DNA of 64,000 nucleotides, from contig JACDOX010000004.1 of the NCBI GenBank assembly GCA_014549065.1, positions 7,892,116 to 7,956,115 of the forward strand, written 5' to 3'. Shown piece by piece: positions 37,804 to 51,100 of the stretch (its first letter is position 1; each line of letters starts with the position of its first letter). This DNA is from Cardinalis cardinalis. Its lineage: Eukaryota > Chordata > Aves > Passeriformes > Cardinalidae. A program made the translations under genes and the position numbers. The notes under the pieces were generated by a model. The model did no database searches. It was given only the letters and a program-made list of their open reading frames with translations, and was not told where the DNA came from.

Positions 37804-37833
37804 CTCACATGCTGAATTCATGTGAGAATTCAG
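37804..37833. repeat. Two overlapping, mutually exclusive small hairpins
   Basis: CTCACATG (37804-37811) pairs with CATGTGAG (37819-37826). The overlapping CTGAATTC (37812-37819) pairs with GAATTCAG (37826-37833). Only one of the two can form at a time. Confidence 0.75.
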
Positions 37834-40800
37834 TCACAAGCTGAATGCTCAGTTTGTAGCTGCATAAGGAGATGAGCAACTTGGTTTGGACTTATTTCAA
37901 CCTTCAAGTTGAAGGTTGCTGGCATTCCTTTAAAATCCAAATGTCTAAATATTTAAATTAAAATCAAACAAACAACACCAACACATGCTATTCCTGGGTA
38001 CTTTAGAAGAGTCTTAGTTTTTAACAGTTGCTGAATGACTGTTTTGGGAATGAAGAGTTGGCTCTTTCTGTGCTCTAAGTAAATAAATGCATTTGGCGTA
38101 TCTAATGTATCATGGTGTTAATGTCTTCATGGTTCACTGTGGTGAAAGTCTTGCATGCAAATTCTTGAATGTTGCTTAACCTAAATCTACTCCCTGAAAG
38201 TGTGTTGNTTTTTTTTTTTTTTGCTTGTGTGGATAATTTGTGGTGCTTCACTGAGCAGAATCTACAGCATGAATTAGCTGTATGACCAAGTTGTGGTTGC
38301 AGAGGGTAAATTATTAAAGCCATGGGTTATTTTGCATGTTTGTTCTGCCAGGTGGAAGACTGAACTCCAATAATTAAAGATACACTTCTGAACTAGTCTC
38401 AGTGGGATGTTTGTAAGTGACTGGTAAAATCTTGACTTCCCAGTGTAAAGAAGGCTTCTGTTGCTCTTCTGTGACTTTAGAGCGCCACAAAAACATGGAG
38501 TGTGACAAAACCAAGGCATCTTCCCCTGAAGGACAAACCCTGTTGAATTCATTTACTCTGCTGCTGCTACAATACACTTTTCCCATGGAAGATGTGTGCT
38601 GTAAGGGGCACATTGTGCAAAATGCAAAGAGGTGCAAACCAGACAGCAGCTTCCATTNCTGCTCCTAAAGAAATCTAGCAAAAAACATACTTCAAAATGA
38701 TAAAGAAAAGGTTGGAAGATATAACAATATTGTTGCATGTATTAATTTCCAAAGGAGCTATCATGGCAGGGTCTCATTGTTCGTGGTATCATTGCACAAG
38801 AAAATTGAAGACAGAATATTTTTTTATCCTNAAGAGTTTACAGTTTAGATTATGAGATGAGGTAATGAGTGAATGTAACAAATATGAGGGGCAGATGATT
38901 AAAATAGAAAATGGCAAGGANTGTGGCCAGTGATATTTTTACATTTAAAATAGATGTTAATTATGTCCATAGTCTTCGCTGGCCACTTGCCTATCTAGTA
39001 TGAGCAACTGAGTACTGAGGAAGCATTTTAAATCAAGGAATACAAAGAATATACAAAATAACCTTGAGATTAAGTCTGTACCTCTCTTACTCTGTGTTCT
39101 CTTGCTGTCCNCAAACTTTTGCATGATCTTTGACAACGCAGAAGTTCTTGTCTCAACACGAGCTTTCACTTTCTGACTCCTAATTCTGGATTATTGATGT
39201 GGCATTGCAATGACAACAAAAGGCACAGGAATGTGCCTGTTTCTCANGTATGTCTATGAGAAGGATGCTTTTGTGTCTGCTTTTGTGGTCTTTAATCATG
39301 CTGTTCTCAGTGTTCAGAAAGCTTTACTTGTTTCTTTGCCTGGGACTTCTGGAGACAGAACAGTCCACATCTTGTTTCTGATGATGTCCAAGTCTCTTTC
39401 CTTCAGCTTTGTAATATTTTTTTTCAGTTTATAAAACACATTTTTGTTAGCCTGGTTTGTTTTCCAAAGCAGTGCTTCCTCCACAGAAGCATTTTGACAT
39501 GCAGCAGCTGTGCTCCCACGTCCAGCATTAATGGCACATGTAGGTGGTTTGTAGGTTGCTCCAAAAGAAATGTGGNTTTCTCTTGGCAGGCCTTTCACCT
39601 GTACCTTGTTCAAGGAAAGAAAAGTCCACAGTAGCTGGCAATTCTAATTTGATATCAGTTAAAATACATTGGCTTTGAGTGATGCTAGGCTAATGCACAT
39701 CATGAGATGACAATTTGTCATTTCAGCCATGTTAGCTCTTAGGTGTCCACTCACAATTATTTGTAAAGGTTATTTTAATATTTTGGGGTGCACTCAGTTG
39801 CATTTATGAGTGATCACAAGGGAATCTAAAAACTGGATTTCTTTGCTTGTTTCAGTCAAAATAAAAATAAGCAAATATTGTGCACACAAACTAGTCATGA
39901 TACCTTCTGTGTTTAAAGACTTCTGGTTAGAAAGTAGCTCNGTAACTCAGGTGATGAGTACTGGAGCTACTTGCCATGTCTCATTTCCAGCTCTAATTCT
40001 CATAGCATAGAATGGCAATAGNAGGCTTGATATATTTTTATTGCCTATTCTGTATATTGTTTATTCTGATGAGCAAATCTTAAATTTTCATTGCTATTGC
40101 TGCTGGTTTGTACTCCCTGAGCATTTGAATTGAAATGAATTTTTGCTACCTGATGAAGCTGAGGGAGTCCTAGAACTTTCTAGTCCATACCTCATCCCTG
40201 GCAGCTGCAACTCATTGGATGCTTAGGAGAGTAAGGAAACCAGTGGGCAGTGATCCTTCTCTGGGTAATCCGTGAATTTTAAAGCAGTTTTTTAAAGTTA
40301 CTTACACTTTTAATCTTGGCATTCTTGTATTACCATGATGCATGATTTTGTATTATATTTTATATTAGANGAAATGTAATTTTCACCTTCTCAAAATAGC
40401 AGGTTCTTGTAAACAGGTTTTTGTAAACAGGAGAGTCTCACTGCGTTTGACATTTCTGCACACGGATGTTCTTCTGTGTCTCTCGTATTTCTTCTTCTTG
40501 TGTATTTTTGGTATGTGGTTTATTTCCATCCTGGACTTCAGGCTGTGTTTTCAGTCCCAGTGCTCCAGAGACTTGTCTGGTCACTGTTGCAGTGCAGCCA
40601 ATGAGTGTCACTGCACACCTTGTGCTCAGAGCACAAGTTCACCTCTCATATCAGACCTGCATGAACGCTCCTGTGTACCTGGTAATTTTGCCAGGGGATA
40701 ACCAAAGGTGGCTGGACATGCTGCAGAGAAAATTACTCTCCTGTGTTTTCTTAGCTCCAGAAACATCATCTGCCTGGTAAGCAACTGGGTTTGAGACTGA

Positions 40801-41251
40801 CCTGCTCGAATATTTATTAGGATTACATAGATCAGTGATGTATCTAGGAGGTCTAGTGGAAACAACCAATTCTGTAACTAAGAGCTCACAACAGCACATA
40901 TTTTTTCTAATCTAATATTTACTANTATTTACTAATAAAGAAAACAAACATGTCTTGTGACTAGAATATATATATAGNAGGAGGCAGTAAATTAAACAGA
41001 TATAATAGAAAGGATTTTTCATTATATTGTTTTTCATAAAAGATCTAAGCTGTTTTAANCTCTTTCATGGTTCCTTATGAATGCTGAGATTAATATAACT
41101 TCATTTTATGAAGTATAGTCTAGGCCACTACATGGAGCCCAGAGTGCTGTTTCAAACATTTCAAATAGCTTCTGCCTTAAGCAGAAGCTTCAGCTGTAGT
41201 AGGAAGTCTAACTCTAAAAAGAAAGACTCTATTTAAAAAGATGTTTATATG

Positions 41252-41287
41252 TATATATGCGTATATATATATATATATATATATATA
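41252..41287. repeat. (TA)n microsatellite
   Basis: An almost pure TA tract following GTATATATGC. It contains one N at its right end. Confidence 0.9.
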
Positions 41288-44200
41288 NAGGAGAGATGTG
41301 TTCTGTCTTCACNTCTGGCTTTCAGGGAAAGAATAAATATAGGGCTTCTAGGCTCCTCTAAATTGTTAGACTTTTTTTTTTTCTTCCCAGAAAATTGGTT
41401 TTAGGTGTGACAAACACAATTTATCATCCCTCTGGACTGCATACAGGTACTTGATTGATTTCTGTGTTGTGAAAGCCAAAGTCAGCCCCATGTTTTATCA
41501 TTGTACTCCTCTACGAGAGATCTTGAAGATTGGATGAAATACCCCAAATAGAAACTATTTTTGTTATTACAGATTGACCAAAGAATAGGATTGTGTATAC
41601 TTTGTAAACACTTCCTCCTGTTCTGAGCATTGCTGGTATCATATTCTCTAAATACAGGTAGTTAGTGTTCATAAATGTCTTTGTTTTTGAATGGTCTGTT
41701 TTGTATTCTAGTCTTGTGATTTTATAACTGGAGTGAAACCCTGGCTTCAGCAAATTTCATAAACTAGCTTATGTGCTGTAGCAAATGATTTTGGACTGAT
41801 GCCATAAAATGGATATCATATTTTAGTAATTATTTTATAATCATAACTGACAGTTAACANTTTATAATATACAAAAATACTACCCAGCCAAAAAAATAAA
41901 TGAGAATATCTTTTGCTTGACAGATTTGGTTGACTAGGGAATAAGAGAACTCTTTTTTCTGTTAATTTATCTTTTTACATGCAGCCTAATAATTAGCAAC
42001 AGTTTTTCAATACTTGAATATCCAAAATGTATACCTTGATATTTTATTCATCTTTGACATGATGACAGAGCTGTCTTCCACACTCCTGATATGTTCCCCT
42101 AATGTGTTTAAGAGATGTGTCTGGGGTAAAACAACCAGCATGTTCTCTTACCTGTTCTGCTCTTTCTAGCCCTAGTTTTTATTTCCAGAGCTTCCAATCA
42201 AATACATTCAAAAAACTTCATTATAAGCACTTGAAACATGTTCAAAATAGTATTCTGGTCACTTAATTACTTTCTTCCATTCCAGAATTGCCTTAAAGTA
42301 GAGATTTTNTTTTCACCATGTTTAAATAGTACTTTCAGGAAAAGAAGCTTGTTGTAGAAATGATGTCACTTAAAGAAATAACCCTGAGCAGNCGCCCACT
42401 TATTAGGCTTTTTTGTTTCTGATTTGGAATGGGTATTTGAAGTAGGGCTTTGTTTCTCTGCAGGTAGATCAGTAAGCAAATGCTTTTGTTCCTGGCAAAA
42501 GGCTGAAGAAGAAAAAACATCTGTTTCTGCAGTCACATTTGAGATTTTAGTTCCAAGGACAGAGCATCCACGAGTCTAAAAGGTACCAGCCAAAAAAAGT
42601 CAGAAAGGCAAATTTTTAATTTAATTTATTTTTTACTTTTTTCCTTAAAGTAATGCCTGTGCTGAAGGGCTAGTGTTTCCATCATCCAGAAACCTCAGCC
42701 TTTGTGGGAAAGGGAGCATTTCCTCTGCCTGCTGAACAGTACCAAGGCTGGGGAGCTACCTTGCCTTTGACTGGGGCTGCTCTCGTATGCAGAGTCAGTC
42801 ACTTGCTTTTCCTTTTCAGAGTAAGCATAGGTGCTCTCCTGATTTGGAGGAAGTCAATTTTCTATTTTCAGAAGATGGTTTATTTGCTCTCCACTGCTGA
42901 TCAACATACAGAATTTCCTCTTCTCTGGCAGATGTTCTGTCTCTTGTCTCATCCCTTGAATTTGAGTTGCAGGGAGAGGTGCTCATCTGGGAGCTGTTCC
43001 ATAGTAATTTCTTTTCTGTGAAATGATAGCTTAAGAAACTGTGCTAATGAGGACTGCTCAGGAGGTCACACACCAGTGGCAGCTGTCAGGGTGCACTGTG
43101 AGCCACTGGTGGTGGCTGAATACAGCCAGAAATAAATGCATTGTCACAATGCACTGTGGNTGAAGCTTAGTAATTCTTTGTTCTGGCATACATATTTCTT
43201 ATGAATGCACCACAAAATGGCATATCTTAGGTATTAATAGCAGTTAAATGAGACACTTAATATGATTTTAAGTTGCTTTACTAAAGATATGAAAAATTAA
43301 ACTATTATAGGGCTTGGAGGGAGAGAACAGTTTTATCTACCTGCATCACAAAAGGATGCAGAATGGTTTTCAGAGGCAGAAATGACAAACTGCAGAGTCA
43401 CATGTTCAGGATGTGCAAGCAGGTACAGTATCCAGCTTGCATTATGAAGGATGGTAAATAGGGACTAGCTGGGCAATCCTGCCAGAAAGAGAAGGNTAAA
43501 ATGCTGTCAGAGGTAGGTAGAATAGGGTTTTGCCTTGGTGAACTGGAAGATAATGGGAAGACCATTATGATGAGAAAAACATAGTCTTCCCTGCTTATCA
43601 GTAACTACCACATTTTAATGCCAGATATGAGCCTAAGGCCAAGTATTTCCAGATTTACAGGCTAATTGCAAACCCTTCTCTTCTCTCTTCATTCAGTGAA
43701 ATTTTGGCAGGGCTGAGCCTGTATCTGGACTTTGCTCATTGTATTCTTAGTGTGGTCTCCCAGGGAAATTGTGGGGAAGGGGGCAAATACCCAAATTACA
43801 CTTTAATGCTCTGGAGGGGTACAGCTGCAGTAACAGATTTTGCTGTTGACAACATCTTTTTCTGCTTCATTAATCTCTTAATCTCTCTGTCACATGCNAG
43901 CAGTGGGCAGAGACACTTTTTTATGGGGACACCCTTGTATGTTGGGACAACAGTGAATTTATTCACCAATTTATTTTCTCTTTCTAACAAATGTATCAGA
44001 TTCATGTTGGCTTAGCAGGCACAGATCCACTGCTGCTCTTAGGGCTGTCTCACTGAACATTTCCTTTCTTGCCACTCAGAAACCATGCTGCAGAGCCTGG
44101 GACAGCTTATGTTCAATTTGAGGTGTGGCCCTGAATTTCCCTGGTGATTTGTGGCAAACTGTCTACCTGTCTCACCTGCAAGGGGCAGGGAACCATTCCT

Positions 44201-44974
44201 CCTTACCCAGTTCTGGCCCATTTGCATCACTCTGTACCACATGTATTGTTTCTCCTCCTGTGTAACATCTGGAGAAAACTGTCTCATCTGCCTGCAATGA
44301 CAATGAGCAATGATGAAAATTCTCTTTTCAGGCACATGATATGTAAAAAGGTATTTTACCTGAACAATAACTTTGGATTTTAATGAGAACAAGTATTTCA
44401 GGTGGTCTTCTTTAGCATCCTGATGCTAAAAGTTCTGGGTGTTTGGGACACTCCTAGTTCCTGATTCTGTCATGTTCTGGATTTCCAATCTGCCATTTGA
44501 TACTACCTTCAAATCTTTGTGCTTCCAGCAGTGCACCTGGAACTGTTCCCACTCCTCTGTCACAACATAACCTCCTCTTCAGCCATCAGGGCTGGGCACG
44601 GTCTGTGTGTAAGGGCTGCAGCACGGGATACATAAGGCAGGAAAGGAAATCTTCCTTCTGACTGCATGGATGGTGCAGGCTGCTCCTGCTTTGAGTTCAC
44701 TCTTCTGTTCTGCTGTTTGCTTTAATAGTAGGTTCAGATGCAGCCACTAAAAATCTGCCATGAAACGCTCCATTCCACTCTTCAGAGTGTGAAAACTCCT
44801 ATTTAAATTATTTGCAGTGTTGTGGGTATCTAATTATTCTGAATGTTCTGTTTATCTGTGCTTGTGTTCCCTCCCAGTGCAGCTGGCATGGCTGTGTCTG
44901 GACTGTTACAGCAAACAGCAGAACAGAAGGATGAACTCACATCAGGAGCAGCATCATCCATGCAGGCAGGAGGA

Positions 44975-45481
44975 ACTGGAGCACTGCATCCCACTCTGGG
45001 GTCCCCAGAACTGGGAGGACATGGAACTCCTTGGAGGGAGTCCAGAGGAGGCCACCAAGCTGATCAGAGGGCTGGAGCACCTCTCCTGTGAGGAAAGGCT
45101 GATCAGATTTGTTCAGCCTGGAAAAGAGAAGGCTTTGGGGTGACCTNCTTGTGGCCTTCTGTATCTGAAGGGAGCCTACAGAAAAGATGGAGAGAGACTT
45201 TTTAAAGGACACATAGTAACAGGACAATGGGGAACTGTTTAAAATTGAAAGAGGATAGTTTAGATAAGATATTAGGGAGAAATTCTTTACTGTGAGGGTG
45301 GTGAGGCACTGGAACAGGTTTCCCAGAGAACTTGTGGATGCCCATGCCTGGGAATGTTCAAGGCTGGGCTGGATTAAACTCTGAGCAACCTGGTCCAGAG
45401 AAAAGTGTCCCAGTGCAGCCAAGGGTGTTGGAACCAGAAGATCTTTAAGGACCCTTCCAACCCAGGCCATTCTGTGATTGT
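44975..45481 (+). mobile_element. CR1 LINE fragment: end of ORF2 plus 3' UTR
   Basis: This 5'-truncated CR1 begins in the last part of ORF2 (GAGCACTGCATCCCACTCTG, AGAGGGCTGGAGCACCTCTC, TTCAGCCTGGAAAAGAGAAG). It runs through the 3' UTR (TTACTGTGAGGGTGGTGAGG, CACTGGAACAGGTTTCCCAG) to CCAGGCCATTCTGTGATTG. Short open frames here are decayed ORF2. It is less diverged than the copies near 4.1 and 6.9 kb. Confidence 0.93.
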
Positions 45482-47194
45482 TCATGAACTTAAGATTTGT
45501 TCACCTTGCTTCCCCCTGTCCAATGAGCACTTGGTGAGTTTCAGAGGTTTAATCTGGTTTTCTCTTTGGTGGCTCCTGAGCCCTGTAGGCATCACTTTCT
45601 CCCTTTTTCTGCAGTCCTGCTCGACATCTGTTCTGCTCAGTGGGACAACAGGAGGATTGAAATATATTAAAGCTGGGTAAGGTGCTAATAAAAAATACAG
45701 GAAAGAAACAAATTTCACATATAATTCATTAAAGGGTGGTGTGGCAAGGAGGGAAACACAGCTTTATTTTTGGATGGAAATCCCAACAGGTCTATCAGTC
45801 AAGATGAAATCTCACATTACACACTGCAGTGTTTGTAGTCCAGAAATTCCCCTAATTGCTTTGCTAAAATCCCTCCAAATCATTTTGTAGATTACATTGA
45901 AATAGTTTCTCTCTCTACCAAAATGTCATTTTTGCTAATAATGTACACTTTTAAGCTGGAAATGGGTAATGTGCAATCCACTGGCATTTTTAAAGCTGAG
46001 TTCAGGGAGGTAGGATGTCTCCCAAGGAAAAGTGAGGTTGTTACTCCTCTGATGAATGTTGCAGGGTGTTTAGCAACCACGGACAGGAGGTCTTTGCAGT
46101 GAACTATTCCTTGTGGATTCAAATAAAGTTTTAATTATTTGCACCAATGTTTGTCACATGATAGATTGAGAAGGGCTGCCCACTGTCTTTGGGCAGGCTT
46201 TGCTTGTCCCTGTCAGGATTTGCTAACATCAAGCTAATTGCTTTCTTACCATTGGAACAGGGGGAATGATGGTGGGGTTTTGGGTATTTTCTGAAAGGAN
46301 CTGCTGCTCTCCAGCCACCACCGAAGCTTTTCACAGAAGTCCTTTTGGGAAGTAAACTCAGTCACTAATGATTTTTCCAAACATCCAAATATTTATAAAG
46401 CGTGTGTACTAAGCTATTGGCACCTATTGAAAATATGCTACTTCNTAAAATGTATTTCAGGAGATTAAACTATTTTTCAAAATTTCTGGTAAATAATTAG
46501 AAAACTATCTATGGCACTTAACTAGGTCACAAAATGTTTCAAATTTAATGAAATAGACATGTAAAAGCTTCAAGTACTGGTTACAATAAAGAGACGGACT
46601 ATTGAGCTTTACAATAACTGCAGCATCAACAAGACTCAAAATATAAATAATTAGTTGAATTTGCAGGCACTTGGCTGAATTGCAAATTGAATATAATTTC
46701 ATTGATCCTCTGCATAGCTAACACACATTTGTATTTATTTGAGCAGAGAAGGGGGAGAGAAAGCAGAGATGGGAAGCCCTTACCTTAATCAGATTGCTTT
46801 TGACTTAAATTCCTCTAGGAATGCTGAATAGGTTAATGGGTATTGTACCNAAGTAATTACCATAGAAGAAGGATTACACTATTAAAAATAATCAGTGCCC
46901 AGGATTTATTTCTGAGNATTTTCCCTATGTGTTCTTATAAAATGGTCTGAATGGTAGTAACTAACATGAAATAATAGGTATTTAAAAGTCATCATAATGA
47001 AACAACAGCTTAAATGTGAAATCAGACTTTACAATTTTTAAAATAAATACACATTTATTCTCATTGTATTTTATGATAATTCTGGTTGTAATCTCTCACT
47101 ACACTGAAGTTTGTTTCCAGTTTTCCAATTGATTCTAAGCTTATGAAAACCAAAGACAGAAGTGCTTAGTGCAAACTGTGTATGCCTCTCTTTG

Positions 47195-47195
<1 letters not shown>

Positions 47196-47252
<57 letters not shown>
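47196..47252 (+). repeat. (TTA)n microsatellite, about 19 copies
   Basis: A 57-base uninterrupted TTA repeat. Its purity suggests that it is length-variable. Translated in one frame it gives a meaningless poly-leucine run. Confidence 0.97.
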
Positions 47253-47253
<1 letters not shown>

Positions 47254-48120
47254 TTACAAGTTATGTAAACAATGATGTTGTAGGGAACAATGTTGTAGGA
47301 TGTAGGGAAATTATCATCTGTTGGAATTGCAAGTTTTGGGCACACCTATTAGCAAGGTGTCTGTTGCAAAGGCTTCTCAGGTTCTGGCTTGGTGTTTGCA
47401 GCAGAAAGGCTGAGGGATCCTCTGATGGCACAGTCAGTTGTGCTGGTCTTATGAGANCACAGGTCGTGCCTTGGGATTGTGGTTATCACTCCCATTAGGC
47501 TGTTTAAAGAGTTTACTCAAAGAATTTCAATTTTTAACAATTGTGGGCCAAAAACCCCTCCCTTTCTAACCTATACAGAGAGTATAGGAGGTTGCTTTTG
47601 TAATCCCCTTTCTTGGACATCTTAAAATCCCCCCATGGACTCCTTGTGGGTTTGGAGGCTGCAAACTGGAAGCCCATCATTTCATTTCACATACATGCAG
47701 TGTGGAGCAATGATCACNTGGCATTGTGCCTGAGGAACTGCTGGGAAATCAGGCACCTCAAGGAATGGTGGTTTAACACTGGATATTCACAGCAATTATC
47801 TTATTATCTTATTATTGCTTTTCTCCTGTCCTCTCCCAAAGCCATGCATGGTTGGTCCAGCTTGTGCTCACAGGAGGCAAAACTCCATGGTGAAATATAA
47901 AACATTTCATTTTGTTTTGCTTTCTTTTCTGGCCAGACTTGTTGTCAAAGCCAGATAATGCTTCTGGGGCACCCTGTAACTGGTGTGTAACAACAGGCAA
48001 TTCTCACAAATAGATGTGTTTATTGTCATGGCACTGCAGCTGGGCAATTAACACAGCTGGTTTTCTGGGTGACACTGAGGTCACAATTCTAACCTAAGGG
48101 ACTTTATTGCTTACTTGCTG

Positions 48121-48190
48121 ATGTGTATATATATATATGTGTGTGTGTGTATGTATATAGTATATATATTTACACATCTATATATATATT
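48121..48190. repeat. (TA)n/(TG)n compound microsatellite
   Basis: A TA tract, then a GT tract, then TA tracts again. A further short TA tract lies at 48231-48247. Confidence 0.9.
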
Positions 48191-51100
48191 TACTAAAAAG
48201 AATTGCACCTTGAGTCCGAAGTGACAGACAAAATATATATATATATTAATTTGGTGACAATTATGTCTGCAAATGAGCATAGCAGATGTGAAATAACTTG
48301 AATTTCAAAAGGCAGCTTNTTTTGCAGCCCTCTATGGATCACATTTGAGGTTGTTAAATCATTAGCAGGCAGCAGGGAGACTGTAATTCTGCTCTTCTTC
48401 AACCTAACCATTCCACTGTGCGACCCCTTTTCTCCTCACGTTGTCACTTCTACTTGAGTTGATTACCAACATGATCTTTGAATAAACCTGCTGGATAGAC
48501 AAGAAGAGATGAGCATCTGACTAAAGCTGTTAAATCTACATTTACAAAATTATCTCCCTGGACTTAATTATCACTATCCTGCTGCATGCCCTGATTCTAC
48601 ACTTGCTTATCCCTTGACTTCATTCTCTTGTTTGATAATACAGCTTCTCATAATCCACACAAGCCTTGCAATATATTTCACTCACTTGCTGACATTTCAC
48701 TTTGTTGTTGATATTTATCCCCAGGTATCCCAAATGCCTGTCAATTAATCAGTCCTAAGTCTGCAGAGTGTTGTTAGAGCCAGGGACTAAGCACCCAGCT
48801 TTCAAATGAGGCAGCATTTACCAATTCATGTGACTCTCACTATGAAAAAAAGAGAAATTGTATTCTGTCACTGCCAGCAGCCTTTAGGATGATTAGACTA
48901 CAAGGCAAACTTTGGACCAAATCCTTCTGGATCTACNGGAGATATCTTAAAACTTCAGTGAGTTTTGGCTCCTTCTAGCTTTATCTCTTGTGATCTGCTG
49001 ATTTTTTTGTCTTATGATTAAAAAAATCCTTTGTGGCCTTTAAATGCACTTTTGAAAATTATTATTTCCATGAATTTTAAGAACAAGAACTGTCTGAAGC
49101 AACTGCAGAGACAATATGGGCTAGCTTTTCTTCAGACTATGGGAGAAATTAAAGACTGAAAAGCACTTTTGGTAATCCTCCCCCCTACTTTCCCATGCAC
49201 ANTTTCACGCTTTCCATCTTTTCAACACACTGTAGGGGTTTTATTAATGGAAACAGACTGTTTCTTCAAGAATGTACAGGCTTCTGAAAACAGAAGCAGT
49301 GATGACCCTGGATGGAGTGTGAGCTGCATGCACAGCATGACACCTGAGGCAGGATTTTCCTTCTGCTGTCTGCTCCCACCAGGCTTACCTGTGTCAAAGG
49401 GGAAGCCAAGAAAGCATTTCTCTCTTCTGTAAGAAATATCAGTGTATACTGCTTAAGAGAGCACTTCCCAGACAGTGATTTATTTTCAGATCCCACTCTC
49501 CACTCATCCATTTGCTATCAAAGCCCCAAGCTCAGGAGAGTTGGTGGCTGTAGCTGAACAAGGGTGTCCATGTGTAGTAGATATTGGTTTTTAACTTGTC
49601 TAACATTGATATTCTCTGTCCTTGCTCCTGGGCAGTGTCATAATTAGTGTTGAAATATTTACTTGTACTTGCCCAGAATACATTCCAGCTGTGCTTCATC
49701 CAAGGAGCCTTACTTATGGCTCTGTGTAATCTGCATTTCATGAAAGAAATGCTCTGCTGGATCTGTCTAAATGTGAGGTAGAGTTTAAGGGATACTGGGA
49801 GTTATAAAGGCCCTTGGATTTACCAGCCCAGGAGAAACTGTGAAGCTTTTGCTGTACAGTGGCTGGCACTGTGTGAAGAGGTGGAGTGACAGATTTGTGA
49901 GCACTCTGATGATGTTTCCTTATTGCTCCTCAGCCTATGCAAGGCCCACATATGTGCTGCTGACATAACAAGCAGGAGAAATAGCTCCAGTTTTTCATTC
50001 ATCAGTGTTTCAGCAAAATTCCTGGCAGACTCAAGGTCTGCCTGGCCAGTTAGGAGTCAGGGCTGGCTCTGAGCTGCTCAGCAGCAGAAGCTGAGATCAG
50101 CATTGTCATTCAGGGGAGGAACAGTGAGATTTTGGATTCAGGGAAGGCACGAGTGGCATGGGAGGGGAGGTCGAGGACTTTAAGAGCTTCATTCTTGTGC
50201 TGCTGTTTGAGGGACAGGAATGGACAGGCTTTCAGTCATCCACCTTCACATATACAGGCAGATGATGAAATGGTCAGCTCTGTCTGCACTCAGGGTGAGC
50301 CTTCTTTCAGTGAAAGATTAGTTTAAATATAGATGTTTCTAAGCCAAATGNTGGTTGCTATCATTTTCCTCCTTATCTGATAGTCCAGAGCAAAATTTTT
50401 TTGGTCAGGAATATAAAAACTTCAAGATTTATTTTTTTAAACTTATTTGTGAAGCCCCCCCTTCCTCAGAGGGAATGGTTTTTGAAGGAAATTCCTGNTC
50501 TGACAGAAAGAAAAGGGGGATTTTATTTACATCTTTCTAATCTGGGATACATTATCTGACTGGTACAGTAGTAATTTCTGAGAAATATATGATCTCTAGT
50601 TTTTTTTCAAATCACTTTTCATGAAAAAAAGCCAAACCTGACACCTTTGAAATCTTGCATGACAAGAAAGTCATTCCATCCAGACTTATTTGGCCAGTCT
50701 ACAGGATTTACACATTTACTCTCAATGGTATTTGATGAGTAATGATTCTCATTGAATAATGAATACTTGAGCACTGGCTGCTGTAGGGGTGGAAGATCAG
50801 TGCAGAAATCTGAGACAAAGAAACGTCAGCCATGAAGTTGTCAGAGTAAGAAAAACTAGATGTGTAATTAGCAGAGATGCAATTCAGACTTCTGAAAAAT
50901 CTTAAGTGTCAAATTTGTGCCTAAGAACTTTTTCTCTGCTTTGTACTTCCCCAGTGTGGTTTAGGCAGGCCAGGAGTGCAGCCTGAAGGGAAGGGGCATG
51001 GGGCGGCTGTCGGCACTGCCAGCTGCTGCTGAGGACTGCGTGTGCTCCAGAAACATTTGGGGGGCAGAGCTGGAACCAGACTTGAGGGTCNGGGTATGTG

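Larger units (their letters stand above)
35287..44974. other. Gene-poor intergenic region
   Basis: About 9.7 kb with no gene that I can support. It contains a CNE-like stretch (36520-36700), small palindromes (37804-37833 and 37898-37918), a T run near 38208-38222, a 15-bp tandem repeat near 40401-40430 and an AT microsatellite (41252-41287). There are open frames on both strands near 38.4-38.7, 40.45-40.9, 42.7-43.0 and 43.7-44.4 kb. None of these frames has a family signature or splice context that I trust. Confidence 0.6.

Noticed and set aside
44039..44392. 117-codon minus-strand frame
   Set aside because: No domain or splice context, and an overlapping plus-strand frame of similar quality is present.
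47169..47498. 109-codon plus-strand frame with a long leucine run
   Set aside because: The leucines are the TTA microsatellite, and the rest has no protein character.
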